A stretch of 64,000 bases of DNA from Hyphomonas adhaerens MHS-3 (GCF_000685235.1 NZ_ARYH01000001.1:1364001-1428000), one strand, 5' to 3'. Counted from the first letter of the stretch, positions 27,762 through 36,891 are shown. Numbers and translations: made by a program. Notes: generated from the sequence alone by a model not told the origin.

Positions 27762-30497
27762 TCAATCTTCGGCGAAGATCACTTGCACCTGTTCTGCGGC
27801 ATTGGCTCTGAGCGCGCTGCAATTTTCGCCGCGTTCAACCCCCTGAGCCAGCGAGCGTTCATAGCCCGGGATCATACCGGCTTTGCTTTCAAAGAAGGAT
27901 TTCGCGTCGGCCACTCCGTCTGCCGTGCAGAACGCGCCGGCGGCTTTCGCCGTCTGCGGCTTCCGGATCACCGGGATCTTCGCCAGGATGTTTTCGAAAT
28001 TGTCCTTGACCATCGGCCAGATGGTCGACTGGGCCTTCGGGTTGGCAATTGAGTAGTTGTAGATCGAGTACAATTCGTTGCCTGAGATATCATCGCCCAG
28101 GGACAGTTTGAACAGGTCGGTCACGATCTCTGGCGTGCCTTCCCCTGCAATGGCAGACAGGATGGTGGCCCGTTCGGTCTGGTTCTCCGAATTCCGGACA
28201 AAGTCGATCGCACCCTGATAGAAGTCCCGGTCGCCGTTCTCCACGCCGGCGGCGACGGCGGCGTAGAGGTCTTCCGCAGGCAAGGCGGCCGGATCGGCGT
28301 CCTGGCCGATGCCCAGATAGGCCTTGGCACGGCCGGCAATCTCTGCACGGTCATCGGCCCGGTTGCCGTCTTCCAGAAGCAGGTTCCAGAGCGCAGGCGC
28401 GAGCAGGTGCTCGGACGTCGAAAGCGCTGTTGCCGGACGTTCGGACAGATAGGTCCAGACCGGGCCGTAGGTCGTCTCGATCCAGTTGGCGAGCTGGGCC
28501 TTTCCATCCTCGTCCAGCATCGCCTTCAGTGGTGCGATCATGTCGATCGAGGAGTACATCGCCGCAGCCGATCCTCCGGCCGACGTTTCCAGACTGGCGA
28601 CCAGATCGGCGGCGGTCAGCTTGCCGGCGTCGAATCCGGCGCCGATGGAATCGAGCAGCATCATCTGCTCCGCCGGGCTCAGCGAGGCGTAATTGGCCTG
28701 CAGGGCGGCCGCATTGTCCGCATCGGTTCCAAATCGCCAGTAACCGGCGCCGCCGGCATTTGGCATCACCCAGTCCGGGCAAGCATCAAGGGCGATCGTG
28801 GTCGTCTTGTCTGACAGTATCTGGCGAACGACATGATCGCCGGATGCGTCGTGCACGCGGGCGGCAAACGGAATTTCCCAGGTCTGGGCTTCCGTATCGA
28901 TCCGCGAGCCCAGCGGCGCGTAACGGCTTTGCGTGACCGTCAATTCGCCGCCGGTTGCCGCCGAGCAGGTCACATCAACGTCCAGGAAGGGAATGCCCGG
29001 CTGGGAAATGAAGGAGGTAAACGAGGAGGCGACGTCTGGTTGGCCCGAGCCGTCGGCCAGGCTTTGCATGAAGTCTTCGGTTGTTGCGACCCCATCTTCG
29101 AACCGGCGCATGTGCAGGCGGATGCCATCGCGGAATGTCTCTTCGCCGAGATAGGTCTCGAACATGTTCAGCACGCTGCCGCCCTTGCGGTAGGTGATGG
29201 AGTCGAACGCGTCGCCAATGTCGCCCGTGGTCAGGATGGGATTGCGAACCTGGCGTGTCGAGAGGAGGCTGTCGGTCGGCATCGCCTCCAGGCTCGACAG
29301 AATGGGGCCGAGTGTCCAATCGCCATCGGGTTCAATGGCGGCCATTGTTTTGGTGCTGATCCAGGTCGCAAATGCCTCGTTCAGCCAGATATCGTTCCAC
29401 CAGGCTGGCGTGACGAGATTACCGAACCATTGGTGGCCAAGCTCGTGCGCATGCGTGCTGTAGATCGCGAGGCGCCGGGCAAGCGAGGTCCGGTCATCGA
29501 TCAGCAAGGCTGATTCGCGGTAAACGATCGCCCCCGCATTTTCCATTGCGCCATACGCAAAGTCGGCTGCGGCGATCAGGTCCAGTTTTCCGTATGGGTA
29601 CGGATAATCGAAGTAGGATTCCTGCCATTCGACCATCTCGTCGGTGATGTCGAGGGCGGCTGCGAGTTTCTCACCTTTGCCGGCAGGCGCAAACCCGCGC
29701 AGCGGCACCGCTTCCGGGCGAAGGTCCGTTGCCGGGATCGGTTCGCCAATGACTTTGTCATACGGGCCGACCATCAGCGCGACGAGATATGACTGGATCG
29801 GCCGGGTGGTTGCAAAATGGTGGCGGACCATGCCGTCACCGAGGTCTTCAGCTTCGGTTTCCGCCCCGTTGGCGGCGACTTCCATTGCCGCCGGCGCAGT
29901 GACCGTCAGCGTGTAGGGGGTCTTGAAGCGCGGCTCGTCGAAGGACAGGAACATGCGGCGCGCATCGATGTCTTCGAACTGGGTGACGAGATAGGGGAGG
30001 CCGCCCTGTTCGACCTTGTAGAGACCGGCGAGGTGATGGTTGTACGGTGCTTCGTATTCGGCGATCAGCGTCGCTTCCCCGGCGGGGAGCGGTGCATCGA
30101 AATCGACGCGTGCAACACCGTCAGGCGTTTCGTTTGGCGTGAAGGTGGCGGCGATTTCCATCCCGTCCGGCAGGACAGCCTTGATCGCGGAGACGTCCGG
30201 GCCAAGGGCGTGCAGCCAGATGCGCGAATGTGGCTTGTCCAGATTGAGATCGATCTCTTCGTATCCGGTGAACGTGTCAGCATACGGATCCGTCACCAGG
30301 TCCAGCCGGTAAGCCGCCGGACGGACGCCGGTGGGCAGCTGGCCCTTCGGGATTTCGGCCTGGAGAACGGGCGCCTGCGCCGCCGTTGCAACAGGTTCGG
30401 CAGCAGACGCGACCGTATCGGTTGGTGTGCTGCAGGCAGACACCAAAACAAAGGCGGCGGCACTTGCAAGGAGAGCGGACGAGAATCTGGATTTCAT
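27762..30497 (-). CDS. M1 family zinc aminopeptidase, predicted lipoprotein
   Basis: The 911-residue protein is a gluzincin aminopeptidase that trims N-terminal residues from peptides. The exopeptidase motif GAMEN lies near residue 316 and the zinc site HELGH with the downstream NEAF glutamate near 350-375. An N-terminal lipobox (LVSAC, cysteine at residue 22) predicts lipid anchoring in the periplasm or outer membrane, unlike cytoplasmic PepN. The C-terminal ERAP1-like helical domain (about 540-880) is present, so the protein is full length. The ATG at 30497 sits at the head of the signal peptide. It is divergent from the GST gene. Confidence 0.93.
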   Translation of the reverse strand: MKSRFSSALLASAAAFVLVSACSTPTDTVASAAEPVATAAQAPVLQAEIPKGQLPTGVRPAAYRLDLVTDPYADTFTGYEEIDLNLDKPHSRIWLHALGPDVSAIKAVLPDGMEIAATFTPNETPDGVARVDFDAPLPAGEATLIAEYEAPYNHHLAGLYKVEQGGLPYLVTQFEDIDARRMFLSFDEPRFKTPYTLTVTAPAAMEVAANGAETEAEDLGDGMVRHHFATTRPIQSYLVALMVGPYDKVIGEPIPATDLRPEAVPLRGFAPAGKGEKLAAALDITDEMVEWQESYFDYPYPYGKLDLIAAADFAYGAMENAGAIVYRESALLIDDRTSLARRLAIYSTHAHELGHQWFGNLVTPAWWNDIWLNEAFATWISTKTMAAIEPDGDWTLGPILSSLEAMPTDSLLSTRQVRNPILTTGDIGDAFDSITYRKGGSVLNMFETYLGEETFRDGIRLHMRRFEDGVATTEDFMQSLADGSGQPDVASSFTSFISQPGIPFLDVDVTCSAATGGELTVTQSRYAPLGSRIDTEAQTWEIPFAARVHDASGDHVVRQILSDKTTTIALDACPDWVMPNAGGAGYWRFGTDADNAAALQANYASLSPAEQMMLLDSIGAGFDAGKLTAADLVASLETSAGGSAAAMYSSIDMIAPLKAMLDEDGKAQLANWIETTYGPVWTYLSERPATALSTSEHLLAPALWNLLLEDGNRADDRAEIAGRAKAYLGIGQDADPAALPAEDLYAAVAAGVENGDRDFYQGAIDFVRNSENQTERATILSAIAGEGTPEIVTDLFKLSLGDDISGNELYSIYNYSIANPKAQSTIWPMVKDNFENILAKIPVIRKPQTAKAAGAFCTADGVADAKSFFESKAGMIPGYERSLAQGVERGENCSALRANAAEQVQVIFAED

Positions 30498-30619
30498 ATG
30501 GGAGGCTCTTCGATCAATAATCGGGGTATTTTTGAACCATATCTTTTTCCGTTCGGATAGATGTTCTTTACTCCTCTGGACTAAAAGTGAACGGCAGACC
30601 GCAGGAGGCTCGCCTGCCG

Positions 30620-31294
30620 ATGATCCGACTTTATCACTGGTGCCTTGATCCGGCCGGACGGCTGGTTCGACTCTGCCTGGCCGAAAAAGGTCTGGGTTTT
30701 GAAACAGTTGAGTCCTCGCCCTGGGCGCCGCATCCGGATCTCAAATTGCTCGGTCCGGGCGCCGTGGCGCCAGCCCTGCTCCAGGAAGGGACCGGCGGAC
30801 GGATCGTCGCGGTCGGCACGCGGGCGATCTGCGAATTCCTCGAAGAATCGGTAGAGGGTGAGCATCTGCTGCCTCTCCATCCCGGACAGCGTGCGGAGGC
30901 GCGGCGCCTCTGGGCCTGGGTGGAGCAGGGGTTCGAGGAAGTGACCGACACATTGCTGACGGAACGCGTGATGCAATGGGTGCGGCGCGACCGGCAGCCG
31001 GATTCGGAGAAACTCCGCCGGGGTGCGCACACGCTGCGCGGGCGGCTGACATTCCTCAACGCACTGGTGGAAACCCATGGCTTCATCGCCGGGCGGGACC
31101 TGACGCTGGCAGATCTTGCGGCGGCGGCGCATCTTTCGGCCTGCGATTACTTCGGAGACATCCAGTGGGAAGCCGTGCCGGACCTTCGCACCTGGTATGC
31201 GCGGATAAAGTCGCGGCCGAGCTTCCGTCCGCTGCTTGCCGACCGGCTGGACGCCGTGCGACCTTCTCCGCACTATGCCGACCTTGATTTCTGA
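30620..31294 (+). CDS. glutathione S-transferase family protein
   Basis: The 224-residue protein has a thioredoxin-like N-terminal domain (IRLYHWCLDPAGRLVRLCLAEKGL, residues 2-25) and an all-helical C-terminal domain including LTLADLAAAAHLSACDY, the GST N-capping-box region. The ATG at 30620 is favoured over an in-frame GTG at 30587, since the family begins with this beta strand; an AGGAGG lies 12 bp upstream. GSTs often precede queG in alphaproteobacteria. The 20-bp overlap with queG shows coupling. The substrate is unknown. Confidence 0.85.
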   Translation: MIRLYHWCLDPAGRLVRLCLAEKGLGFETVESSPWAPHPDLKLLGPGAVAPALLQEGTGGRIVAVGTRAICEFLEESVEGEHLLPLHPGQRAEARRLWAWVEQGFEEVTDTLLTERVMQWVRRDRQPDSEKLRRGAHTLRGRLTFLNALVETHGFIAGRDLTLADLAAAAHLSACDYFGDIQWEAVPDLRTWYARIKSRPSFRPLLADRLDAVRPSPHYADLDF

Positions 31295-32408
31295 CCCGGC
31301 CGACCGCGCCACATTTGCCAGGCAGCATGCCCTTTCGCTCGGTTTCGATGCGGTGGGCATTGCGCGGGCTGATGAAGCCTGGGCGGCGTCGGAGCGGCTG
31401 GAGGCCTTTGTCGCGGCGGGCCATCACGGCACGATGGAGTGGATGGAGACGACGCTGGAACGGCGCCGGACGCCGGTCTCCATGTGGGTGGGCGCAAAGT
31501 CCGCCGTCACCGTCGCGCTGAATTATGGCCCCGATCATGACCCGATGGAGACGCTGAAGCAGCGTGAGGCCGGGAACATCTCCGTCTATGCGCGGGGGAA
31601 GGATTATCACGACACGCTGAAATCCCGCCTGAAACAGTTCGCCAGGGAATTCGTGGCGAAGACCGGCGCGGAGGTGAAGGTCTTTGTCGACACCGCCCCG
31701 CTGATGGAGAAGCCGCTGGCGGCGAAGGCCGGGCTTGGCTGGCAGGGCAAACATACGAACCTTGTCAGCCGGGAGCTGGGCTCGTGGTTCTTCCTCGGTG
31801 TGATGCTGACGGACGCGGAACTCCCCCCCGATACGCCAGAGACAGACCATTGCGGCAGCTGCCGGAACTGTCTCGACATCTGCCCGACCCGGGCCTTTCC
31901 GGCGCCGTACCAGCTCGATGCGCGGCGGTGCATTTCGTATCTCACCATCGAGCACAAGGGCCCGATCCCGGAAGAATTTCGTACGGCGATGGGCAACCGG
32001 ATATATGGCTGTGACGATTGTCTCGCCGTCTGCCCCTGGAACAAGTTTGCCAGCGCTGCCCGCGAGGCGGCCTTTCATGCGCGGGCCGAGCTGAAGCTGC
32101 CGGGCCTCGACGAACTGGCGGCGCTGGACGACGCGGCTTTCCGCGAAGTCTTCTCCGGATCACCCATCAAACGCATCGGGCGGGACCGGTTTGTGCGCAA
32201 TGTCTGCATTGCGATCGGGAACTCGGATGCGCCCCGGTTCGTTCCCCTGCTCGAAGGCCTGACGCGGGATACGTCTGCGCTTGTGCGCGGGGCGGCTGCA
32301 TGGGCCCTCTTGCAACTGGATGCGGAGCGGTTCTCTCTCGCCCGTTCGCAGAACGCGTCCGGGGAAACCGACCCCGATGTGCTGAGGGAATGGAACAGAG
32401 GCGCATGA
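31275..32408 (+). CDS. queG: epoxyqueuosine reductase
   Basis: This 377-residue cobalamin- and Fe-S-dependent enzyme performs the last step of queuosine synthesis, reducing epoxyqueuosine in tRNA wobble position 34. Two 4Fe-4S motifs are seen: CGSCRNCLDICPT and, after a spacer, CDDCLAVCPWNKFA. The C-terminus carries a HEAT-like helical segment (residues 310-370). The ATG at 31275 lies inside the end of the GST gene, and the stop overlaps the mtgA start as ATGA. Other queuosine genes are not in the window. Confidence 0.93.
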   Translation: MPTLISDPADRATFARQHALSLGFDAVGIARADEAWAASERLEAFVAAGHHGTMEWMETTLERRRTPVSMWVGAKSAVTVALNYGPDHDPMETLKQREAGNISVYARGKDYHDTLKSRLKQFAREFVAKTGAEVKVFVDTAPLMEKPLAAKAGLGWQGKHTNLVSRELGSWFFLGVMLTDAELPPDTPETDHCGSCRNCLDICPTRAFPAPYQLDARRCISYLTIEHKGPIPEEFRTAMGNRIYGCDDCLAVCPWNKFASAAREAAFHARAELKLPGLDELAALDDAAFREVFSGSPIKRIGRDRFVRNVCIAIGNSDAPRFVPLLEGLTRDTSALVRGAAAWALLQLDAERFSLARSQNASGETDPDVLREWNRGA

Positions 32409-33526
32409 AGAAGAAGCCGACGGCAAAGCCGCCCGCAAAGCCTCCAGAAATGTCTCAGGGCCGCGGCCTGATGACCTATCTGGGCTGGGCGCTGAAATTC
32501 GCGCTCGGCCTGTTCGTGGGCGTGCATATCTATGCGCTAGTGCTGAAGGCCGCGCCGGTGCCGGGCACGATGCTGATGGCCCAGCGGGCGATCGGCGGCG
32601 AGAAGATCCGGCGGCAGATGGTTTCCATCGACGATATTTCTCCCAATCTGGTCCTCGCCGTGATCGCGGCGGAGGATTCGCGCTTCTGCCAGCATACCGG
32701 CGTCGATCCGGATGCGATCGAGCAGGCGATCAGCGACTACAAGCAGGGCAAAGGCCTGCGCGGGGCGTCCACCATCACCCAGCAGACGGCGAAAAACGTC
32801 TTCCTCTGGAATGGCGGCGGCTTTGCCCGCAAGGCGGTCGAGGCCTGGTTTGCGACGTTTATCGACGGCATGTGGGGCAAGCGCCGGGTGATGGAAGCCT
32901 ATCTGAACGTCGCCGAATGGGGCGACGGGATTTTCGGGGCCGAAGCGGCGGCAGAGGCCCGGTTCGGCAAATCGGCCGCCGACCTCACAGAGCGCGAAGC
33001 GGCGCTGCTGGCGGCCGTGCTGCCCAGCCCGAACAAATGGCGCCTCGATCCGCCGGGGCCGTATGTCTCCAAACGTGCCAGCACGCTGCAGGCCCGCATG
33101 CGGGTCGTCCGCTCCGAAGGGCTGGCCGCCTGCGTGCTGGACGCGCAGGACGTGCGCCGGTCCGCGCCGAAACGTCCGGCAAAGCCGCAAGCCCCCGCAC
33201 CGCAGGAGCCCCGTCCGCAGGTCCAGCCGGAAACCCCTGCCGCGCGGCCCTCGCTGCCGGCCCTGCCGCCACCTCCGGAAGAGGGGGCGGGAAACCTGCC
33301 GGAGACGGCGCCGCAGGATGAGGCGGTGACAGAGAGCCCGGATGAGTTCGACAGTTTCCTGCAGGACGCCGAAGACCGTTTCCGGGAGCAGGAGACACCG
33401 CCGGCGCCCGCAGAAGACCCCACACCAGACGCCTCCTCAGACCCAGGCCCTGAACCGGCAGACACAGACGAGGCGCCAGCATCCGGGCCAACGGATTTGC
33501 GCCCCCGGGACGGCACGCCCGGATAA
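32405..33526 (+). CDS. mtgA: monofunctional peptidoglycan glycosyltransferase with long Pro-rich tail
   Basis: The enzyme polymerises lipid II into glycan strands in the periplasm. An N-terminal membrane anchor (residues 25-50) precedes a GT51 domain with the catalytic Glu in AAEDSRF (E90), GASTITQQ (120-127) and the second acidic residue in NVAEWGDGIFG (E171). MtgA proteins are usually about 230-250 residues; this one has 373, with roughly 130 extra residues (about 245-373) rich in Pro, Glu and Asp. No transpeptidase domain is present. The 4-bp overlap with queG couples translation. Confidence 0.9.
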   Translation: MKKKPTAKPPAKPPEMSQGRGLMTYLGWALKFALGLFVGVHIYALVLKAAPVPGTMLMAQRAIGGEKIRRQMVSIDDISPNLVLAVIAAEDSRFCQHTGVDPDAIEQAISDYKQGKGLRGASTITQQTAKNVFLWNGGGFARKAVEAWFATFIDGMWGKRRVMEAYLNVAEWGDGIFGAEAAAEARFGKSAADLTEREAALLAAVLPSPNKWRLDPPGPYVSKRASTLQARMRVVRSEGLAACVLDAQDVRRSAPKRPAKPQAPAPQEPRPQVQPETPAARPSLPALPPPPEEGAGNLPETAPQDEAVTESPDEFDSFLQDAEDRFREQETPPAPAEDPTPDASSDPGPEPADTDEAPASGPTDLRPRDGTPG

Positions 33527-33600
33527 TCGCGTCCGCCAGCACCGGCGGCGCCCGTAAAGGCGCTTGGTCGGTGGGCTGAGTTTTCAGGGAAGGGGCGGTG

Positions 33601-33978
33601 TCACGTTTCCGGCAGGGGAAGGTTTCCTGCACAGGCGTGCACGACGTTGCGAGACGGCACCTGTGTATGGTCAGGGCAGGGCACGGCCCAGATGCGCGCA
33701 TAAGCCGGCAAAGCGGCCCGCCCGTCGCAAGCTGCGGCGAGGCGATCGCTGGCATGGGGGGCAGGTTTCAGCCAGGCCCGGTCCGCTTTCTGGGATGGCA
33801 TCCAGTCGATGCTTGTGAGGAAGACCCGTCCGTTCGGTGTCACGCTCCAATGATACTGCACGCCGCGCCCATAGGCGGCCCGCACCGCGGCGCGGAGCAG
33901 CAGCACCTGGCACCAGATGAGCGGCCAGAAACAGGCAAGGTGCGGCGGGAAGCCTGCGGGTGGATGGAAGAGTGACAT
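33601..33978 (-). CDS. small aromatic-rich protein of unknown function
   Basis: The 125-residue protein starts MSLFHPPAGFPPHLACFWPL, rich in Pro, Trp and Phe, and carries TSIDWMPSQ in the middle. No signal peptide, membrane helix or catalytic motif is clear, and I recognise no named family. It is a single gene on the minus strand between mtgA and the SDR, with nothing obvious nearby to suggest a role. The open frame and codon use on this strand look like coding, but the overlapping reverse-strand frames are also open, so confidence is moderate. Confidence 0.5.
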   Translation of the reverse strand: MSLFHPPAGFPPHLACFWPLIWCQVLLLRAAVRAAYGRGVQYHWSVTPNGRVFLTSIDWMPSQKADRAWLKPAPHASDRLAAACDGRAALPAYARIWAVPCPDHTQVPSRNVVHACAGNLPLPET

Positions 33979-34132
33979 GTGCCGGAGTATACGTCAGGGC
34001 ACAGAGGTGTCGGATGGATTTCTTTTTTCGGCAATGATTGCGGCAGGATGAGGCGGCTGGGCTGGTGGATAGCCTGCGCTTGTGCTGAGCGGCACCAGCG
34101 CATGACGGCACGCGCACAAAGCCTGTCTACGT

Positions 34133-34180
34133 CATGATCATGCATGACCCGCCATGATCATACCGGACCAAGCCGGACCA
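34133..34180. repeat. pair of ATGATCAT palindromes followed by a tandem CCGGACCA
   Basis: The 252-bp spacer between 33979 and 34230 holds no gene. It contains CATGATCATG (34133-34142), a second ATGATCAT 20 bp on (34154-34161) and the direct repeat CCGGACCA-AG-CCGGACCA (34163-34180). Similar GATCAT-R-CCGG sequence is seen in three coding places in the window (near 5944, 27869 and 58838). Confidence 0.4.
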
Positions 34181-34187
34181 GAAGGGG

Positions 34188-34220
34188 CTTCACGCCCCGG
34201 CGCGGGGCAGGGGCGTGAAG
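34188..34220 (-). terminator. possible hairpin terminator after the SDR gene
   Basis: An 11-bp stem CTTCACGCCCC (34188-34198) pairs with GGGGCGTGAAG (34210-34220), 11 bp beyond the SDR stop on the minus strand. No T run follows in that direction, so termination is uncertain. Confidence 0.4.
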
Positions 34221-34230
34221 CGGGAGAGGT

Positions 34231-35148
34231 CTAGATCGGGTCGTACGGGAAGACGCTGGACGTCGGGCCCATGTCGGTGAAGTCGGCCTGCATGGCCGGC
34301 ATGCACTGGTCGATCAGCGATTCCGGATCCCAGCCTTCGAGGCGGGCGACGGATTTCACCGGGCGCGGCTGGCTGAACAGCACGACTTCATTGCCGCGCA
34401 CACCGAAGATCTGGCCGGACACGTTCTTGGCCTTGTCGGCGCAGAGGGCGACGGCGACCTGGGCGACCTGGTCGGCCCGCATGCCTTCCTTCATCCGGTT
34501 GACGCGCTGGGCGCCGGCCTCGTCCTTCACCGGGATGGATGCGATCATGCGCGTCCAGGCGAAGGGGGCGATGACGTTCGAGCGGACATTCTTGCGCTCG
34601 CCTTCCATGGCGATGATGCGCGACAGGCCGACAATGCCGAGCTTGGCCGCGGCATAGTTCGCCTGGCCGACATTGCCGATCAGGCCGGTGGTGGAGGTGA
34701 ACAGCACGAAGGCGCCATCTTCCTTCTCGCGGAAGAGTTCAACGGCGGCGCGGGTGACGTTGAAGCTGCCGCGCAGGTGCACGTCGATCACGGCATCCCA
34801 GTCGTCTTCGGACATCTTGTGGAACATCTTGTCCCGCAGGATCCCGGCCGGGTTGATGACGGCGTTCAGGTCACCGAACGTGTCCTTGGCCTGTTCGATC
34901 ATGCCTTCGACGGCTTTGAAGTCGGTGACGCTGTCGGAGTTGGAGACCGCTTCACCGCCGGCTGCGCGGATCTCTGCCGCGACTTTCTCGGCCGGGCCGG
35001 CATCACCCGGATCATCGCCCGACAGGCTGCCGCCGAGGTCGTTGACGACGACTTTCGCGCCTTCCTTTGCGGCGAGAAGTGCCGTTTCCTTGCCAATTCC
35101 GTTGCCGCCGCCGGTCACCAGGACCACTTTGCCCTCAAGCACGCCCAT
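34231..35148 (-). CDS. short-chain dehydrogenase, MFE-2/hydroxyacyl-CoA dehydrogenase-like
   Basis: The 305-residue NAD(P)-dependent oxidoreductase has the cofactor motif TGGGNGIG (12-19) and the catalytic Ser152, Tyr165 and Lys169 (YAAAK). The usual NNAG structural motif reads NPAG here (99-102). The longer C-terminus and the sequence NDLGGSLSGDD resemble the dehydrogenase part of peroxisomal multifunctional enzyme type 2, suggesting a 3-hydroxyacyl-CoA substrate, but this is an inference. It diverges from the HAD gene across 113 bp and is monocistronic. Confidence 0.85.
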   Translation of the reverse strand: MGVLEGKVVLVTGGGNGIGKETALLAAKEGAKVVVNDLGGSLSGDDPGDAGPAEKVAAEIRAAGGEAVSNSDSVTDFKAVEGMIEQAKDTFGDLNAVINPAGILRDKMFHKMSEDDWDAVIDVHLRGSFNVTRAAVELFREKEDGAFVLFTSTTGLIGNVGQANYAAAKLGIVGLSRIIAMEGERKNVRSNVIAPFAWTRMIASIPVKDEAGAQRVNRMKEGMRADQVAQVAVALCADKAKNVSGQIFGVRGNEVVLFSQPRPVKSVARLEGWDPESLIDQCMPAMQADFTDMGPTSSVFPYDPI

Positions 35149-35261
35149 CTGCTGTTTCTCCTCTGAATGTTGTGTCTAATGTCTGGTCTGGCGCCACCCT
35201 AAGACCGGGTGGGCAATCTTCAAGGTTTGAAAACTGCCTCAGGCGCGGCTAGACGTCTCGC

Positions 35262-35912
35262 ATGACAAAGATTTTCAAGGCCGTAATCTGGGATTTCGGG
35301 GGCGTTTTTACCTCCTCACCCTTCGACGCATTCGCCCGCTATGAAGCCGAACAGGGGCTCCCCCAGAACTTCATCCGCACGGTCAATGCCACCAATCCGC
35401 TGGACAATGCCTGGGCCAAGCTGGAACAGAGCAAGGTCGACGCGGCCGAGTTCGACGGCCTGTTCCGTGCGGAATCGAAGGCCCTTGGCCATGAAGTGCC
35501 CGGCGCCGACGTGCTGAAGCTGCTGTCGGGGTCGCTCCGCCCGCGCGTCGTGGAGGCGCTGAAAGTCTGCAAGTCGCACGGCAAGGTCGGGTGCATCACC
35601 AACAATGCGCCCATCGGGAAGGGCGCCTCGATGACCAATGACGAGAAGAAGGCCGCAGACCTTGCCCATGTGTTCGATCAGTTCGACCATCTGATCGAAA
35701 GCTCCAAGCTCGGCATCCGCAAGCCCGATCCGCGGATCTACGCCCTGATGTGCGAGGCGCTGGAGGTCGACCCGTCCGATTGCGTCTATCTCGACGATCT
35801 CGGCATCAATCTGAAACCGGCCCGCGCCATGGGCATGACCACGATCAAGGTGCTGGGCGAAGACCAGCTGCTCGAAGATCTCAAATCGGCGACGGGATAT
35901 GCGGTCGTCTAG
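35262..35912 (+). CDS. HAD-IA family hydrolase, ACAD10/epoxide-hydrolase-N-like
   Basis: The 216-residue protein has HAD motifs: the nucleophile Asp11 in WDFGGVF, where the usual second Asp is Gly, TNNAP near residue 112 as motif II, KPDPRIY for the motif III lysine and YLDDLGIN as motif IV. The DFGGV form is typical for the ACAD10/epoxide hydrolase N-terminal-like subfamily, which includes phosphatases of unclear substrate. Its stop overlaps the next gene by 14 bp, so the three genes to phhB form one transcript. Confidence 0.85.
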   Translation: MTKIFKAVIWDFGGVFTSSPFDAFARYEAEQGLPQNFIRTVNATNPLDNAWAKLEQSKVDAAEFDGLFRAESKALGHEVPGADVLKLLSGSLRPRVVEALKVCKSHGKVGCITNNAPIGKGASMTNDEKKAADLAHVFDQFDHLIESSKLGIRKPDPRIYALMCEALEVDPSDCVYLDDLGINLKPARAMGMTTIKVLGEDQLLEDLKSATGYAVV

Positions 35913-36486
35913 CGTGCGGCACGCGTTTCTGGCGGCGGGGGTCGTGCTGGGAGTGGCGGCGTGTTCGCCGGCCCCGCAAGAACCTGTCTATCCGCCGGAA
36001 TCGCTGTCGCAGGATCCGCAGGCACCGGAACCGGTGGAGATTCCGGAGGCCGTGGCGGCGACGCAGGACGAGATGCTGAAATATGCGCGGCGCGGCTCGC
36101 TGTCGGGCCTGTCGCGCATGGCCCGGGAGAACCCGGCCTTCGTCTCGAATCTCGGCGGAGAGGATCACCGGGCCTATTGGGACCTGATGCGCCGGATCGG
36201 GGTGGACCCGAACCGCAAGCTGCGTGCACTGATGGACCTGCCGGTCGGCGTGCGCGAAGTCGATGGCGTGAAATGGTATGTCTGGCCGGACCTGGCCGCC
36301 AAGCCGGCGGCGGACCTGATCCCGGAGAAGCTCTCCTTCCGCGACCGCAAGCGGCTGCAGGATCTGGTCGGCGATGACGGGATCGAGAAGATCCGGGCCG
36401 GCAAGGGCTATCCAGGCATGCGGACGGCAATTACCGAGAATGGGCGCTGGGTCTATTTCGTGCTCGGCCAGGATGCGGAGGAGTAG
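35899..36486 (+). CDS. lipoprotein of unknown function
   Basis: The 195-residue protein has a lipoprotein signal (positively charged start, hydrophobic core, lipobox GVAAC with the cysteine near residue 22) followed by a Pro/Glu-rich linker (about 25-50). The globular part has no recognised domain; it contains WYVWPDL and the conserved-looking KGYPGMRTAI. It probably sits in the periplasm. It overlaps the HAD gene by 14 bp and its stop abuts the phhB start, so the three are coupled. No function can be assigned. Confidence 0.75.
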   Translation: MRSSSVRHAFLAAGVVLGVAACSPAPQEPVYPPESLSQDPQAPEPVEIPEAVAATQDEMLKYARRGSLSGLSRMARENPAFVSNLGGEDHRAYWDLMRRIGVDPNRKLRALMDLPVGVREVDGVKWYVWPDLAAKPAADLIPEKLSFRDRKRLQDLVGDDGIEKIRAGKGYPGMRTAITENGRWVYFVLGQDAEE

Positions 36487-36783
36487 ATGATGACCAAGAC
36501 AATTGGCGCCGAAGCGGCCCTGACCGCCCTCAAGGGCTGGACGAAAGGGGAGGGCGAACGCGACGAAATCGCCAAGACCTTCCGGTTCGACGATTTCAAG
36601 CAGGCCTTCGCCTTCATGACAGCCACCGCCCTGAAAGCCGAGCAGATGGATCACCACCCGGAATGGTCCAATGTCTACAACCGCGTCGAGGTTGTGCTGA
36701 CCACGCATGACGCCGACGGCGTGACAACGCGCGACCTGGAGCTGGCAGGGTTTATGGACGCGCTGGCGGCCAGGCTGGGCTGA
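36487..36783 (+). CDS. phhB: 4a-hydroxytetrahydrobiopterin dehydratase
   Basis: The 98-residue protein is a pterin-4a-carbinolamine dehydratase, which recycles the oxidised pterin cofactor of aromatic amino-acid hydroxylases. The family signature is present: [17 protein letters not shown] with His56, His57 and Trp60, followed by His74-Asp75. The start directly follows the stop of the lipoprotein gene; ATG codons at 36487 and 36490 are both possible. No phenylalanine hydroxylase gene is in the window, so it may serve another pterin role such as molybdopterin metabolism. Confidence 0.93.
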   Translation: MMTKTIGAEAALTALKGWTKGEGERDEIAKTFRFDDFKQAFAFMTATALKAEQMDHHPEWSNVYNRVEVVLTTHDADGVTTRDLELAGFMDALAARLG

Positions 36784-36891
36784 CCGCGCCACAGGCGTCA
36801 GACATGCCGGATTCCTGCGTGCGTTTGCCGTTATCGGCGGTCTGCGGCACGGGGCGTCTTCTCTGTCGGAATGGGACAGATTGCTACTAAA

